DNA of 15,781 nt from CAG-1031 sp964556785 (GCA_964556785.1 CAZKXM010000044.1:1-15781); one strand, 5' to 3'. Numbered from the stretch's first letter, positions 1 to 7,893 are shown. A program made the numbers and translations. The notes: generated from the sequence alone by a model not told the origin.

Positions 1-867
1 GTCGGCGCTGAAACCGGAACCATCGACTACGATCAGATGGAAGAAGTGGCACGCCGCGAACGTCCGAAACTGATTGTAGGCGGTGCAAGCGCATATAGCC
101 GCGAATGGGACTATGCCCGCATGCGTGCACTGGCCGATGAGATCGGTGCGATCCTTATGTTTGACATGGCTCACCCTGCCGGTCTGATCGCTGCAGGTCT
201 GCTCGACAACCCTGTCAAGTATGCCCACATCGTGACATCAACCACTCACAAGACCCTCCGCGGCCCGCGCGGCGGTATCATCCTCATGGGCAAGGACTTT
301 GACAATCCCTGGGGCAAGACAACCAAGAAGGGCGAGGTTCGCAAGATGTCGTCGCTGCTTGACTCGGCTGTGTTCCCCGGTGTGCAGGGCGGTCCGCTCG
401 AACACGTCATCGCCGCCAAGGCTGTTGCTTTCGGTGAGGCACTCCAGCCCGAGTTCCGCACCTATCAGGAGCAGGTTAAGAAGAATGCCACTGCTCTTGC
501 CAATGCACTCACCGACAAGGGTTACAAGATTATCTCAGGCGGCACTGACAACCACTCGATGCTGGTTGACCTCCGCCCCAAGTTCCCCGAACTCACAGGC
601 AAGCTGGCCGAGAAAGTGCTCGTCGACGCCGACATCACCGCCAACAAGAACATGGTGCCCTTCGACAGCCGTTCACCCTTCCAGACCTCTGGTATCCGTC
701 TGGGTACTCCCGCCATCACAACCCGCGGCGCCAAGGAATCGCTCATGGGCGAGATCGCCGAGATGATCGACACCGTTCTCTCTAATCCCGAGAGCGAGGC
801 AACCATCAAGGCTGTTCGCGAGAAAGTGAACGCCACAATGGCCGACTATCCCATCTTCGCATGGTAA
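1..867 (+). CDS. glyA: Serine hydroxymethyltransferase, C-terminal part (5' end outside window)
   Basis: This enzyme interconverts serine plus tetrahydrofolate with glycine plus 5,10-methylene-tetrahydrofolate, using pyridoxal phosphate (PLP) in the cytosol. It is the main source of one-carbon units. The reading frame is open from base 1, so the first ATG (base 37) is internal. The visible 288 codons lack roughly the first 130-140 residues of a family usually 410-430 long. The PLP-binding segment STTHKTLRGPRGG is plain, with the Schiff-base lysine at bases 250-252. FDMAHPAGLIAAG just before it holds the conserved Asp and His that contact PLP. The later SGGTDNHSM, ANKNMVP and SGIRLGTPAITTRG are further family hallmarks. 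It ends ...IFAW with TAA and is followed by a strong terminator, so it is transcriptionally separate from the efflux operon. No defect is seen in the visible part. The family call is very secure. Confidence 0.97.
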   Translation, partial: VGAETGTIDYDQMEEVARRERPKLIVGGASAYSREWDYARMRALADEIGAILMFDMAHPAGLIAAGLLDNPVKYAHIVTSTTHKTLRGPRGGIILMGKDFDNPWGKTTKKGEVRKMSSLLDSAVFPGVQGGPLEHVIAAKAVAFGEALQPEFRTYQEQVKKNATALANALTDKGYKIISGGTDNHSMLVDLRPKFPELTGKLAEKVLVDADITANKNMVPFDSRSPFQTSGIRLGTPAITTRGAKESLMGEIAEMIDTVLSNPESEATIKAVREKVNATMADYPIFAW

Positions 868-892
868 TAGCTCCTCAACTAACAACCTGATA

Positions 893-936
893 TTCAAGTC
901 CGACGAAATTTAATTCGCCGGACTTGAAATTTTTTT
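893..936 (+). terminator. Rho-independent terminator of glyA
   Basis: The arms 893-907 (TTCAAGTCCGACGAA) and 914-928 (TTCGCCGGACTTGAA) pair over 15 positions with one A-C mismatch. The loop is 6 nt (ATTTAA), and a run of seven T (930-936) follows directly. It starts 25 bp after the glyA stop. The A/T-rich base of the stem could also pair in the minus direction, but no minus-strand gene ends here. Confidence 0.9.
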
Positions 937-985
937 ACGTCACCGTGTAACTATTCATAGGCATAGTGCGTCATATAGACAGATT

Positions 986-1663
986 ATGTTAACGCTGACC
1001 GACATCAACAAGACCTATCCCGGGGCTGTGCCGCTCCACGTGCTTCGCGACGTGAACATGCACGTTGACCGCGGCGAGCTCGTGAGCATCATGGGTGCTT
1101 CAGGCTCGGGAAAATCAACGCTTCTCAACATTCTCGGCATTCTCGACAACTATGATTCAGGAGAATATTTTCTCGACGGTGTGGAGGTTAAGAATCTGAG
1201 CGAGAATGAGGCCGCGCGCCTGCGCAACCGCAAGATTGGCTTTGTGTTCCAATCATTTAACCTTATCAACTATAAGGATGCGCTGGAAAACGTTGCGCTG
1301 CCGCTGTTCTATCAGGGTGTGCCGCGCCGCAAGCGCAACAAAATGGCCATGGAACAGCTTGAGAAGATGGGTCTGGCCGACCGTGCCCATCATCTTCCAG
1401 GCGAGCTCTCGGGCGGCCAGAAGCAACGTGTTGCCATTGCACGCGCCCTCATCACCAATCCGTCGCTCATTCTTGCCGACGAGCCCACTGGCGCCCTTGA
1501 TTCAACCACCTCGAAGGAGGTGATGCAGGTTTTCCGCGATCTCAACGAGCAGCAGGGCATGACGACGGTCATAGTGACCCACGATCCCGGCGTAGGCGCC
1601 CAAACCAACCGCATTATCCGCATTGCCGACGGCAAGATTGTAACCCCTGAGCTCACCGTATGA
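986..1663 (+). CDS. MacB/LolD-type ABC transporter ATP-binding protein
   Basis: This is the cytoplasmic ATPase that powers the two permeases encoded directly after it. All ABC ATPase motifs are present in its 225 residues: Walker A GASGSGKST (37-45), Q-loop glutamine at 89 in FVFQSFNL, signature LSGGQKQR (141-148), Walker B LILADEPTGALD (161-172) and the H-loop histidine at 199 (VTHD). The length and the form of the signature and Walker B fit the MacB/LolD/FtsE-like group that works with FtsX-fold permeases. ATPase and permease are separate genes here, unlike E. coli MacB where they are fused. The ATG at 986 is the only start that leaves the N-terminal beta-strand (LTLTDINKTY) intact. The stop overlaps the next gene by 4 bp (ATGA at 1660), which points to translational coupling. 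The 49 bp between the glyA terminator and this start hold no convincing TAnnTTTG promoter. The substrate cannot be read from sequence. Confidence 0.95.
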   Translation: MLTLTDINKTYPGAVPLHVLRDVNMHVDRGELVSIMGASGSGKSTLLNILGILDNYDSGEYFLDGVEVKNLSENEAARLRNRKIGFVFQSFNLINYKDALENVALPLFYQGVPRRKRNKMAMEQLEKMGLADRAHHLPGELSGGQKQRVAIARALITNPSLILADEPTGALDSTTSKEVMQVFRDLNEQQGMTTVIVTHDPGVGAQTNRIIRIADGKIVTPELTV

Positions 1664-2883
1664 TCGACCTTATTCGAGAAATAGGCCAGACGCTTAACCA
1701 CAACAAACTGAGGCTTTCGCTAACAGGTTTTGCCGTAGCATGGGGCATTTTCATGCTCATCGTGCTGCTGAGTCTGGCCAACGGACTGGTCAACGGTTTT
1801 CAGGAAAACATGATGACCCGCGACACTAACTCACTCACCATTTGGGGAGGTGCCACCTCGCGCCCTTGGCGAGGACTCAAGGAGGGCCGATCGATCACAC
1901 TCAAGGATCACGACATAAACCGTATCGAAACCGACCGTAATGCACCCGTGCGCAATGTCACGGCAACTGTCAGAAACGGCAACGTCAATTTCTCAAGCCT
2001 TACCGAAACACTTACCGACGGCTATATCGGTGTGTTTCCGGAGATGAAGGAGTATGAAGGCATCAAGATGCTTTATGGCCGCTTTATCAACAACAACGAT
2101 ATGGCCAAGAAGCGGCGGGTGCTGGTTATGCGCAAGGCCGAGGCCGAAAAATTGTTCGGTTCAGCCACCGATGCTGTTGGAAAGACTGTGGAGGGCGACA
2201 GCCTTGCATGGACAATCATAGGCATCTACGATCACCGCTGGCGCTCCCAGATCTACACCCCTTACACCACCGCCATGAGCCTTGCCGGCAACACCGGCGA
2301 CGTTGGCAGCCTCTATGTTGAGCTCAATGAAGTGAGCAACGAAGAGCAGGCTACTGAGGCCGAAACGTCGGTGAGGCGCGTTCTCTCGAGCAGTCATGAG
2401 TTTGATCCCGACGATGAGAATGCCGTGTGGATCAACAACCGGTTCACCGATGCTATTGCGGCATCGAAAGCGATGAACATTCTGGTTTACACAATGTGGA
2501 TTATCGGCATCCTCACCCTTCTGTCAGGAATAGTGGGTGTGAGCAACATCATGTTTGTGAGCGTGCGCGAGCGCACACACGAAATCGGCATTCGCCGCGC
2601 GTTAGGGGCCCGGCCTATCAACATCCTCACTCAGGTTGTGCTGGAAAGCGTGGCCATCACCACCCTGTTCGGCTACATAGGAATTGTGTTGGGCACCGTG
2701 GTGATGGGCTTCATCTCAAAAATGATCGGCGACTCGTTGGACATGATCAAGAATCCGTCGGTCAATCTGTCGACAGCATTCGAGGTCACGGCAGTGCTCA
2801 TCATTGCCGGAGCCCTCGCCGGAATTTTCCCGGCCCTGAAAGCCACCAAAGTCAAACCTGTTGAAGCACTGAGAGACGAATGA
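1660..2883 (+). CDS. MacB-type ABC transporter permease (first of two)
   Basis: This inner membrane permease has the FtsX/MacB fold and 407 residues. The topology is typical. A first membrane helix lies at about 22-46, after a basic amphipathic N-terminus. A large periplasmic MacB_PCD-like domain follows (about 50-270). Three helices then come at about 276-300, 326-350 and 374-393. The cytoplasmic loop VRERTHEIGIRRALGA (302-317) after the second helix is the FtsX coupling motif that contacts the ATPase. The C-terminus PALKATKVKPVEALRDE is the usual end. MacB-type systems do not transport through the membrane; they are known to act as mechanotransmitters that drive periplasmic substrates out through a TolC-like channel. 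The gene overlaps its neighbours by 4 bp on both sides. It is clearly diverged from the next permease, so a heterodimer in which each supplies one half is a reasonable inference. Confidence 0.93.
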   Translation: MIDLIREIGQTLNHNKLRLSLTGFAVAWGIFMLIVLLSLANGLVNGFQENMMTRDTNSLTIWGGATSRPWRGLKEGRSITLKDHDINRIETDRNAPVRNVTATVRNGNVNFSSLTETLTDGYIGVFPEMKEYEGIKMLYGRFINNNDMAKKRRVLVMRKAEAEKLFGSATDAVGKTVEGDSLAWTIIGIYDHRWRSQIYTPYTTAMSLAGNTGDVGSLYVELNEVSNEEQATEAETSVRRVLSSSHEFDPDDENAVWINNRFTDAIAASKAMNILVYTMWIIGILTLLSGIVGVSNIMFVSVRERTHEIGIRRALGARPINILTQVVLESVAITTLFGYIGIVLGTVVMGFISKMIGDSLDMIKNPSVNLSTAFEVTAVLIIAGALAGIFPALKATKVKPVEALRDE

Positions 2884-4124
2884 GCAGGATTTTCGACACC
2901 GACAACTGGCGTGAGATAGGGGCTACCCTGTCGCGAAACAAAACGCGCACATTCCTGACCGCATTCGGCATTTTCTGGGGAACGGCAATGCTAACCCTCC
3001 TAATAGGCGGTGCGGGCGGCCTCAAAGGACTCCTTGTGAGAAACTTTGCCGGAGTGTCGACCAACATTGCCGTGATGTGGGCCGAGCCGGTCAGCAAGTC
3101 TTACCGCGGATTCAACAAAGGCTCGAGCTGGACCGTTACCGAGCGCGACATCAACCTAATCCGCACGAAAGCCAAAGAGATTGAATACTGCACCGGAATT
3201 GTGAACACCTGGGGCACTATTACCAATAAAGATAAAACGTTCTCAGGCTCGATCATGGGATTTCACCCCGACTATTTCAGGATGCAGATCCCGATCCTGA
3301 TCAGCGGAAGGCTCTTTAACGAAGCCGACTTCTACAGCGGCAAGAAGGTTGCGGTTATCGGAACAAATGTGGCCTCCCAGCTGTTTGGAGCCGAAAATCC
3401 TGTCGGGCAGTACATCAATGCCGGCGGTGTGTATGTGCAGGTGGTCGGCGTCGTTCAGCAGCGTTCTGACGCATCGATCGGAGGCACGATGGACGAAAGC
3501 GTGCTCCTGCCCGCCACAAGCATGCGCCGCGCCTGGGGCATGGGAGATCAGGTTCACTACACTGTCTTCACCCTCAAGAAGGGGCATCACCTGAGCGAGG
3601 TTAAGGACGCGATTCTCTCTGCCGTGTGCTCCAACCACCCCATTGCACCCGACGATGACAGCGCTTTGGGCTATATGGACATAGCCGAACATTTCGAGAT
3701 GCTCGAACAGCTTTTTCTCGCGGTTTCACTTCTTGCCCTGTTTGTCGGCGCCGGTACGCTAATCGCCGGAATTATCGGTGTCGGCAACATCATGTGGATC
3801 ATCGTCAAGGAGCGCACGCAGGAAATCGGCATCAGGCGCGCCATCGGTGCCACACCGCGCGATATCATCCTTATGATCCTTACCGAAGGAATGGTGCTGA
3901 CAATGATTGCCGGATTGGCCGGTATCAGTTTCGCAACTATAGTCCTTGCGGTGGCCGACAATCTACTGTATGATCCCACTAAGGGAAGCGCAGGCTTCGG
4001 ACTCGGTTTCACGACAGCCATAACCATCCTGCTGACATTCATGATTCTGGGAACCCTCGCCGGCCTCATTCCGGCAGTCAAAGCAATGAAAATCAAACCA
4101 ATCGAAGCAATAAACGACAAATGA
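2880..4124 (+). CDS. MacB-type ABC transporter permease (second of two)
   Basis: This is a second FtsX/MacB-fold inner membrane permease of 414 residues. It has the same plan as the previous gene: basic N-terminus, helix at about 25-48, periplasmic domain at about 50-275, then helices at about 277-308, 334-358 and 378-400. The coupling loop is VKERTQEIGIRRAIGATPRDI (309-329), and the protein ends VKAMKIKPIEAINDK. The two permeases share the ERTxEIGIRRAxGA loop and the KxxKxKPxEAxxD tail but differ widely in the periplasmic part, so this is an old duplication and not a recent one. The start ATG lies in the ATGA overlap at 2880, and the end overlaps the adaptor gene in the same way at 4121. The likely role is to pair with the first permease in one complex; two alternative homodimers sharing the ATPase are also possible. 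Confidence 0.93.
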   Translation: MSRIFDTDNWREIGATLSRNKTRTFLTAFGIFWGTAMLTLLIGGAGGLKGLLVRNFAGVSTNIAVMWAEPVSKSYRGFNKGSSWTVTERDINLIRTKAKEIEYCTGIVNTWGTITNKDKTFSGSIMGFHPDYFRMQIPILISGRLFNEADFYSGKKVAVIGTNVASQLFGAENPVGQYINAGGVYVQVVGVVQQRSDASIGGTMDESVLLPATSMRRAWGMGDQVHYTVFTLKKGHHLSEVKDAILSAVCSNHPIAPDDDSALGYMDIAEHFEMLEQLFLAVSLLALFVGAGTLIAGIIGVGNIMWIIVKERTQEIGIRRAIGATPRDIILMILTEGMVLTMIAGLAGISFATIVLAVADNLLYDPTKGSAGFGLGFTTAITILLTFMILGTLAGLIPAVKAMKIKPIEAINDK

Positions 4125-5212
4125 AAAAGTATCTGAAAATCCTGATGTGGATTGTGATAGCCCTTGTGTTCATTGGAACCTTTGTCTATCTGTTCCTGAA
4201 TTCCCGACCGAAGGAAGTCAACTACGACAACATCAGCCCTGAGATGCGCACAATCGAGCGCACCACGGTGCTCACCGGCACAATAGAGCCGCGCGATGAA
4301 ATCGAGATCAAACCACAGATTTCAGGTATTATAGCCGAGATCAACGTCGAGGCGGGACAGATGGTGACCGAAGGCGATGTGATTGCCCGCATCAAGGTTA
4401 TTCCCGACGAAGGACAGCTCACTTCGGCGCAGAGCAGAGTGACAACGGCACGCATCGCTCTTGAGGATGCCGAAAGGCGTCACAACCGCAACACGGCGCT
4501 CTATGAGCGGAAAGTGATCTCGCGGGAGGAATATGAGTCGACCATGACCGAGGTGGAAAAATGTCGTGCCGATCTCCGTTCGGCCAACAACGATCTTGCT
4601 GTTGTGCGCGACGGTGTATCGCCCGACAATGCAACGGCAAGCAACACTCTTGTACGCGCAACCACCACCGGACTTGTGCTTGACGTGCCCGTGAAAGTCG
4701 GTGCTTCGGTTATTCAGGCCAACACGTTTAACGACGGTACGACAATCGCCACTGTTGCCGATATGTCGCGGCTCATCTTCAAAGGCACAGTTGATGAAAC
4801 AGAGGTTGGGACGCTCAAGGTGGGTCAGGAAATGACCGTCACCATCGGTGCGCTACCTGATCTGTCGCTCGATGCCGTGATTGAATACATCTCGCCGAAG
4901 AGTTCATCTACTTCCGGGGCCAATACCTTTGAGATCAAGGCGGCGCTGAATGTTCCGCAGGGCGCCGACATGCGGTCGGGCTACAGCGCCAACGCAGCCG
5001 TGTCGCTTCAGAAGGCCGAGAATGTGTTGAGTGTGCCTGAAAGAGTGATTGAATTTGCAGGCGACAGCACTTACGTTTACGTGCTGACCGACAGCGCCGC
5101 CCGTCAATATTCAAAAACGCTGGTAGAGACAGGTCTGAGCGACGGAATCAACATCGAGATCCGAAAGGGCGTTGACAAGAAGATGCGTCTGCGCGACACC
5201 CAAACCAACTAA
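4121..5212 (+). CDS. MacA/HlyD-type periplasmic adaptor protein of the efflux complex
   Basis: This is the membrane fusion (adaptor) protein joining the inner membrane permeases to the outer membrane channel. The 363 residues start with a basic stretch and one membrane anchor (about 7-28, IVIALVFIGTFVYLFL), with no lipobox cysteine. A biotinyl-lipoyl half motif follows (TGTIEPRDEIEIKPQISG and VEAGQMVTEGDVIARI, about 53-92). Next is a coiled-coil hairpin rich in A/E/R/K (about 97-165). The second lipoyl half comes after it (ATTTGLVLDVPVKVGASV), then a beta-barrel (MSRLIFKGTVDETEVGTLKVGQ) and a membrane-proximal domain ending GLSDGINIEIRKGVDKK. It overlaps the second permease by 4 bp. The family is usually 370-400 residues long, so this copy is compact, mostly through a short C-terminus. 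The call as MacA-like rests on the neighbouring MacB-type genes; alone it would be an RND/HlyD-family adaptor. Confidence 0.93.
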   Translation: MKKYLKILMWIVIALVFIGTFVYLFLNSRPKEVNYDNISPEMRTIERTTVLTGTIEPRDEIEIKPQISGIIAEINVEAGQMVTEGDVIARIKVIPDEGQLTSAQSRVTTARIALEDAERRHNRNTALYERKVISREEYESTMTEVEKCRADLRSANNDLAVVRDGVSPDNATASNTLVRATTTGLVLDVPVKVGASVIQANTFNDGTTIATVADMSRLIFKGTVDETEVGTLKVGQEMTVTIGALPDLSLDAVIEYISPKSSSTSGANTFEIKAALNVPQGADMRSGYSANAAVSLQKAENVLSVPERVIEFAGDSTYVYVLTDSAARQYSKTLVETGLSDGINIEIRKGVDKKMRLRDTQTN

Positions 5213-5231
5213 TCCACCAACCTCAGCATCA

Positions 5232-6518
5232 ATGAGACTAATTGCATCATTTCTTATAGCAGCAACGTCGGTTTGCGCAAGTGCCGGGGTCTGGACTCTC
5301 GACGACTGCATCAACTATGCGGTTGAGCACAATCTCACTGTTGAAGCACGAAAAATTTCTGCAGAGGCTGGTCAACTTGACCTGACCGAGTCGCGCGACG
5401 CCTTTCTTCCAACAGTTAGCGCCGGCGCGAGCCAGAACTTCTCGTTCGGGCGCGGCCTGACATCGGCCAACACCTATGCCAACCGCAACACCGCCGCTTT
5501 CGGATGGAATGCCGGCTTGTCGCTTCCGCTCTTTCAAGGCCTCAGGGCATATCGCCGGATGGAATATGCCAAAGCCAACCTCTCGGCACTGGTTGAAGAA
5601 ACTGAAGCTGCGCGCGACGATGTGACCCTCAACGTCATGGCCGCATATCTACAGGCTCTCTACACCCGCGAGATGAGCGAGGTTGCGGCTGAACAGGCTG
5701 CAATGTCGCTCACGGAGCTCAACCGTCGGCAATCCCTTCTGGAAAACGGAAAGATTGCCGAGAGCGAGGTCTATGAGGCCCGAGCACAGCTCGCATCCGA
5801 CTCCCTTACCCTCGTCAACTCTGAAAACGACGCGACACTCGCACTGCTCGATCTAGCACAGCTGCTCCGAATCGACTTCACGCCTGAGTTCAGCATTGCC
5901 CCGCTCGCCGACGAGGCCTCGCTCACGCCCTCCCCCGACGAAGTGTATCGCAGAGCTCTCGAAACTAATCATTCCATGGTAGCCTCGCGCAAACAGGTGA
6001 CAGCTGCCGACAAACAGATATCGCTCGCAAGGGCGGGCTATTATCCCAGCCTCAGTTTCAATCTTGGCGTCGGCAGCAGCTACTATCATCTTGCAGGCGA
6101 GAGCAATCCGAGTTTTGCCCGGCAGATGCGCGACAACTATGCCACAACGCTGGGTCTGTCGCTCAACATTCCTATTTTCGATGCGTTCTCAACCCGCAAC
6201 AGCATTCGCCGTGCCACCCTGCAGAAGCGTCAGGCCGAGCTTGATTACGAGCAGAAAGGCGATGACCTGTTCAAGCGGATCAATCAGGCATATCTTCAGG
6301 CTGTGGGCGCCGAGCGGAAACTTACAGCGGCCAACACTGCAGCCGATGCTGCCAAAGTGTCGTTTGACGCCATGACGGTGAAATACAATTACGGAGCTGC
6401 CACAGCCGTGGAATATGAACAGGCCAAAACCACTTATATCAAGGCGGTGGCCGAAGCGGTGCAGGCTCGGTTCGAGAGGATTCTTCGCAACCGTATCCTT
6501 GCGTTCTACAACCGTTAA
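5232..6518 (+). CDS. TolC-like outer membrane efflux protein
   Basis: This is the outer membrane channel of the tripartite system. I start it at the ATG at 5232, not at the upstream in-frame ATG at 5172. The 5232 start gives a clean signal peptide (MRLIASFLIAATSVCASA, cleavage after about residue 18), while 5172 lies within the adaptor gene and would add 20 residues that spoil it. The result is 428 residues, normal for the family. The mature N-terminus WTLDDCINYAVEHNLTV is the classic TolC/OEP repeat opening. Two OEP repeats follow, each with long alanine- and glutamate-rich helices and beta-strand stretches (SAGASQNFSFGRG, then SLSFNLGVGSSYYHL). The second half repeats the pattern SLARAGYYPSLSF and ends in a helix with GAATAVEYEQAKTTYIKA. 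It lies 19 bp after the adaptor stop, so it is very likely in the same operon. Its end is only 9 bp from the convergent rlmH end. Confidence 0.94.
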   Translation: MRLIASFLIAATSVCASAGVWTLDDCINYAVEHNLTVEARKISAEAGQLDLTESRDAFLPTVSAGASQNFSFGRGLTSANTYANRNTAAFGWNAGLSLPLFQGLRAYRRMEYAKANLSALVEETEAARDDVTLNVMAAYLQALYTREMSEVAAEQAAMSLTELNRRQSLLENGKIAESEVYEARAQLASDSLTLVNSENDATLALLDLAQLLRIDFTPEFSIAPLADEASLTPSPDEVYRRALETNHSMVASRKQVTAADKQISLARAGYYPSLSFNLGVGSSYYHLAGESNPSFARQMRDNYATTLGLSLNIPIFDAFSTRNSIRRATLQKRQAELDYEQKGDDLFKRINQAYLQAVGAERKLTAANTAADAAKVSFDAMTVKYNYGAATAVEYEQAKTTYIKAVAEAVQARFERILRNRILAFYNR

Positions 6519-6527
6519 ACGTTCGGG

Positions 6528-7001
6528 TTACTCGTGATGATAGGGCTCACCGCGCAATATTGTCATTGCGCGGTAAACCTGCTCAACGAAAAACAATCGC
6601 ACCATCTCATGTGTAAACGTCATGGTCGATAGCGAGAGCAGCGAGCCTGCGCGGGCATAAACCTCAGATGAGAATCCGTAAGGACCTCCGATAACGAAAA
6701 CCAGCCGCTTCAGGCCCGAAGTCATGCGGCGTTCGATCTCGCGGGCAAACTTTACCGACGTAAGCCTGTCGCCACGTTCGTCGAGAAGCACAACATGATC
6801 GCCCGGCTGGAGCGCTTTCAGAATCAGATCGCCCTCGCGGCGCTTCTGATCGTCAGGAGTCAGTCCGCGGGTTGATTTCAGATCGGGAATGATCTCGATC
6901 GTCATAGGCACGTAACGGTTCACCCGTCCAAGGAATTCATCTATGCCCTCGCGGAGATAAGGAACAGAGGTTTTACCGACCGCTATCAGCGTAATTTTCA
7001 T
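6528..7001 (-). CDS. rlmH: 23S rRNA (pseudouridine1915-N3)-methyltransferase RlmH
   Basis: RlmH methylates N3 of pseudouridine 1915 in helix 69 of 23S rRNA on assembled 70S ribosomes, using S-adenosylmethionine (SAM). The protein is 157 residues from the ATG at 7001, the usual family length (about 155-160). The N-terminus MKITLIAVGK is the conserved first strand of the SPOUT fold. The SAM-binding knot is visible as LVFVIGGPYGF (100-110), followed by LSLSTMTFTHEMVRLFFVEQVYRA (122-145). The C-terminus GEPYHHE matches the conserved PYH end needed for rRNA binding. The frame stays open upstream to 7160, but that extension would run antisense through nadC and has no family match, so I reject it. 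The gene is divergent from nadC with a 46-bp gap and has a good -7 element at 7030-7023, leaving a leader of roughly 15 nt. It is convergent with the tolC-like gene. Confidence 0.97.
   Translation of the reverse strand: MKITLIAVGKTSVPYLREGIDEFLGRVNRYVPMTIEIIPDLKSTRGLTPDDQKRREGDLILKALQPGDHVVLLDERGDRLTSVKFAREIERRMTSGLKRLVFVIGGPYGFSSEVYARAGSLLSLSTMTFTHEMVRLFFVEQVYRAMTILRGEPYHHE
6549..6574. other. Perfect 10-bp GC-rich hairpin at the tolC/rlmH convergent end
   Basis: The arms ACCGCGCAAT (6549-6558) and ATTGCGCGGT (6565-6574) are perfectly complementary and are separated by a 6-nt loop. The hairpin lies 31 bp beyond the stop of the TolC-like gene, inside the 3' end of rlmH on the other strand. 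No T-run follows on either side, so it is not a normal intrinsic terminator. It could protect or pause the 3' end of the efflux mRNA. It may also be a by-product of the RAMTILRG codons of rlmH. Confidence 0.5.
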
Positions 7002-7012
7002 CGGATTTTTTG

Positions 7013-7020
7013 TAAATTTG
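7013..7020 (+). promoter_or_regulatory. Bacteroidetes -7 element, probable nadC promoter
   Basis: TAAATTTG matches the TAnnTTTG -7 consensus exactly. It lies 27 nt before the nadC ATG at 7048, so the transcript should start near 7026-7028. No TTTG is seen at the usual -33 spacing. It is one arm of a perfect palindrome with the rlmH element. Confidence 0.6.
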
Positions 7021-7022
7021 TG

Positions 7023-7030
7023 CAAATTTA
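7023..7030 (-). promoter_or_regulatory. Bacteroidetes -7 element, probable rlmH promoter
   Basis: Read on the minus strand this is TAAATTTG, an exact TAnnTTTG match, 21 nt before the rlmH ATG at 7001. A transcript would start near 7016. It shares space with the nadC element two bases away, so polymerase could hardly occupy both at once. Confidence 0.6.
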
Positions 7031-7047
7031 GAAAATTACTGACGATT

Positions 7048-7893
7048 ATGAAGACAAGAGAGCAACTTATCGACGACCTTATTGATCTGGCGTTTGCCGA
7101 AGATATCGGCGATGGCGACCACACCACTTTGTCAACAATCCCTGCCGATGCAATGGGCAAGCAGCACCTTCTGGTGAAAGAGGAGGGAATTCTTGCCGGA
7201 GTAGAGATTGCGCGCCGGGTGTTCGAGCGCTTTGATCCCTCGCTGAAAATGACGGTGATGATTCCCGACGGCTCTCATGTTAAGCCCGGCGACATTGCTT
7301 TTGTGGTTGAAGGTCCCGTGAGATCACTGCTGCAGACCGAGCGCACAATGCTCAATATCATGCAGCGCATGAGCGGCATCGCCACTATGACTGCGAAATA
7401 TCAGCAACGCCTCGAAGGTTTGAAGACAAAGGTGCTCGACACCCGCAAAACCACTCCCGGCATGCGTCTGCTCGAAAAGGATGCCGTTAAGCTCGGAGGT
7501 GGCGCCAACCATCGCATAGGCCTCTTTGATATGATCCTTATCAAGGACAACCATGTTGACTTTGCCGGAGGTATTCCTCAGGCTGTGGCAAGAGCAAAAA
7601 AATATCTGGCCGAGACTGGCCGCGATCTTAAGATTGAAGTTGAGGTGCGCAACGAAAAGGAGATCGATCAGGCACTCGAAGCAGGTGTTGACCGCATTAT
7701 GCTCGACAATTTCACTCCTGAACGCACTGCTGAAGCCGTCAAGCAGATTGCCGGACGTGCCGAGATCGAATCATCGGGCGGCATCACCCTCGACACTCTG
7801 CGTGATTACGGCGAAGCCGGGGTTGACTTTATTTCGGTCGGTGCGCTGACCCATTCCGTGAAGGGCCTCGACATGAGCTTCAAAGCTTGCTGA
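7048..7893 (+). CDS. nadC: Nicotinate-nucleotide pyrophosphorylase (carboxylating)
   Basis: Quinolinate phosphoribosyltransferase converts quinolinate and PRPP to nicotinate mononucleotide, CO2 and PPi, the last committed step of de novo NAD synthesis in the cytosol. The 281 residues fit the family (270-300). Motifs in order are AEDIGDGDHTT (17-27), the TERT segment with Glu98-Arg99 (97-100), the catalytic DTRKTTPGMR (131-140), GGANHRIGLFDMILIKDNH (151-169), EVEVRNEKE (197-205), IMLDNF (217-222), ESSGGI (241-246) and SVGALTHS (263-270). I take the ATG at 7048. Longer forms would begin with a TTG at 7018 inside the promoter element and would add residues not seen in the family. No nadA or nadB lies next to it here. 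It is divergent from rlmH, and its last 14 bp overlap the convergent HAD gene. Confidence 0.97.
   Translation: MKTREQLIDDLIDLAFAEDIGDGDHTTLSTIPADAMGKQHLLVKEEGILAGVEIARRVFERFDPSLKMTVMIPDGSHVKPGDIAFVVEGPVRSLLQTERTMLNIMQRMSGIATMTAKYQQRLEGLKTKVLDTRKTTPGMRLLEKDAVKLGGGANHRIGLFDMILIKDNHVDFAGGIPQAVARAKKYLAETGRDLKIEVEVRNEKEIDQALEAGVDRIMLDNFTPERTAEAVKQIAGRAEIESSGGITLDTLRDYGEAGVDFISVGALTHSVKGLDMSFKAC

Noticed and set aside
299..766. 155-residue arginine/serine-rich ORF inside glyA
   Set aside because: It is a frame-shifted reading of glyA, low in complexity and without a plausible fold.
937..985. Promoter for the efflux operon
   Set aside because: TAACTATT is the nearest thing to a -7 element but misses key positions. 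I cannot support a promoter call, although one must exist unless glyA reads through its terminator.
5172..5231. Upstream start for the TolC-like gene
   Set aside because: It lies inside the adaptor gene in another frame, and the 20 added residues would hide an excellent signal peptide that starts at 5232.
7002..7160. N-terminal extension of rlmH by 53 residues
   Set aside because: It runs antisense through the nadC start and promoter and has no counterpart in RlmH, which begins MKITLIAVGK. The ATG at 7001 gives the normal length.
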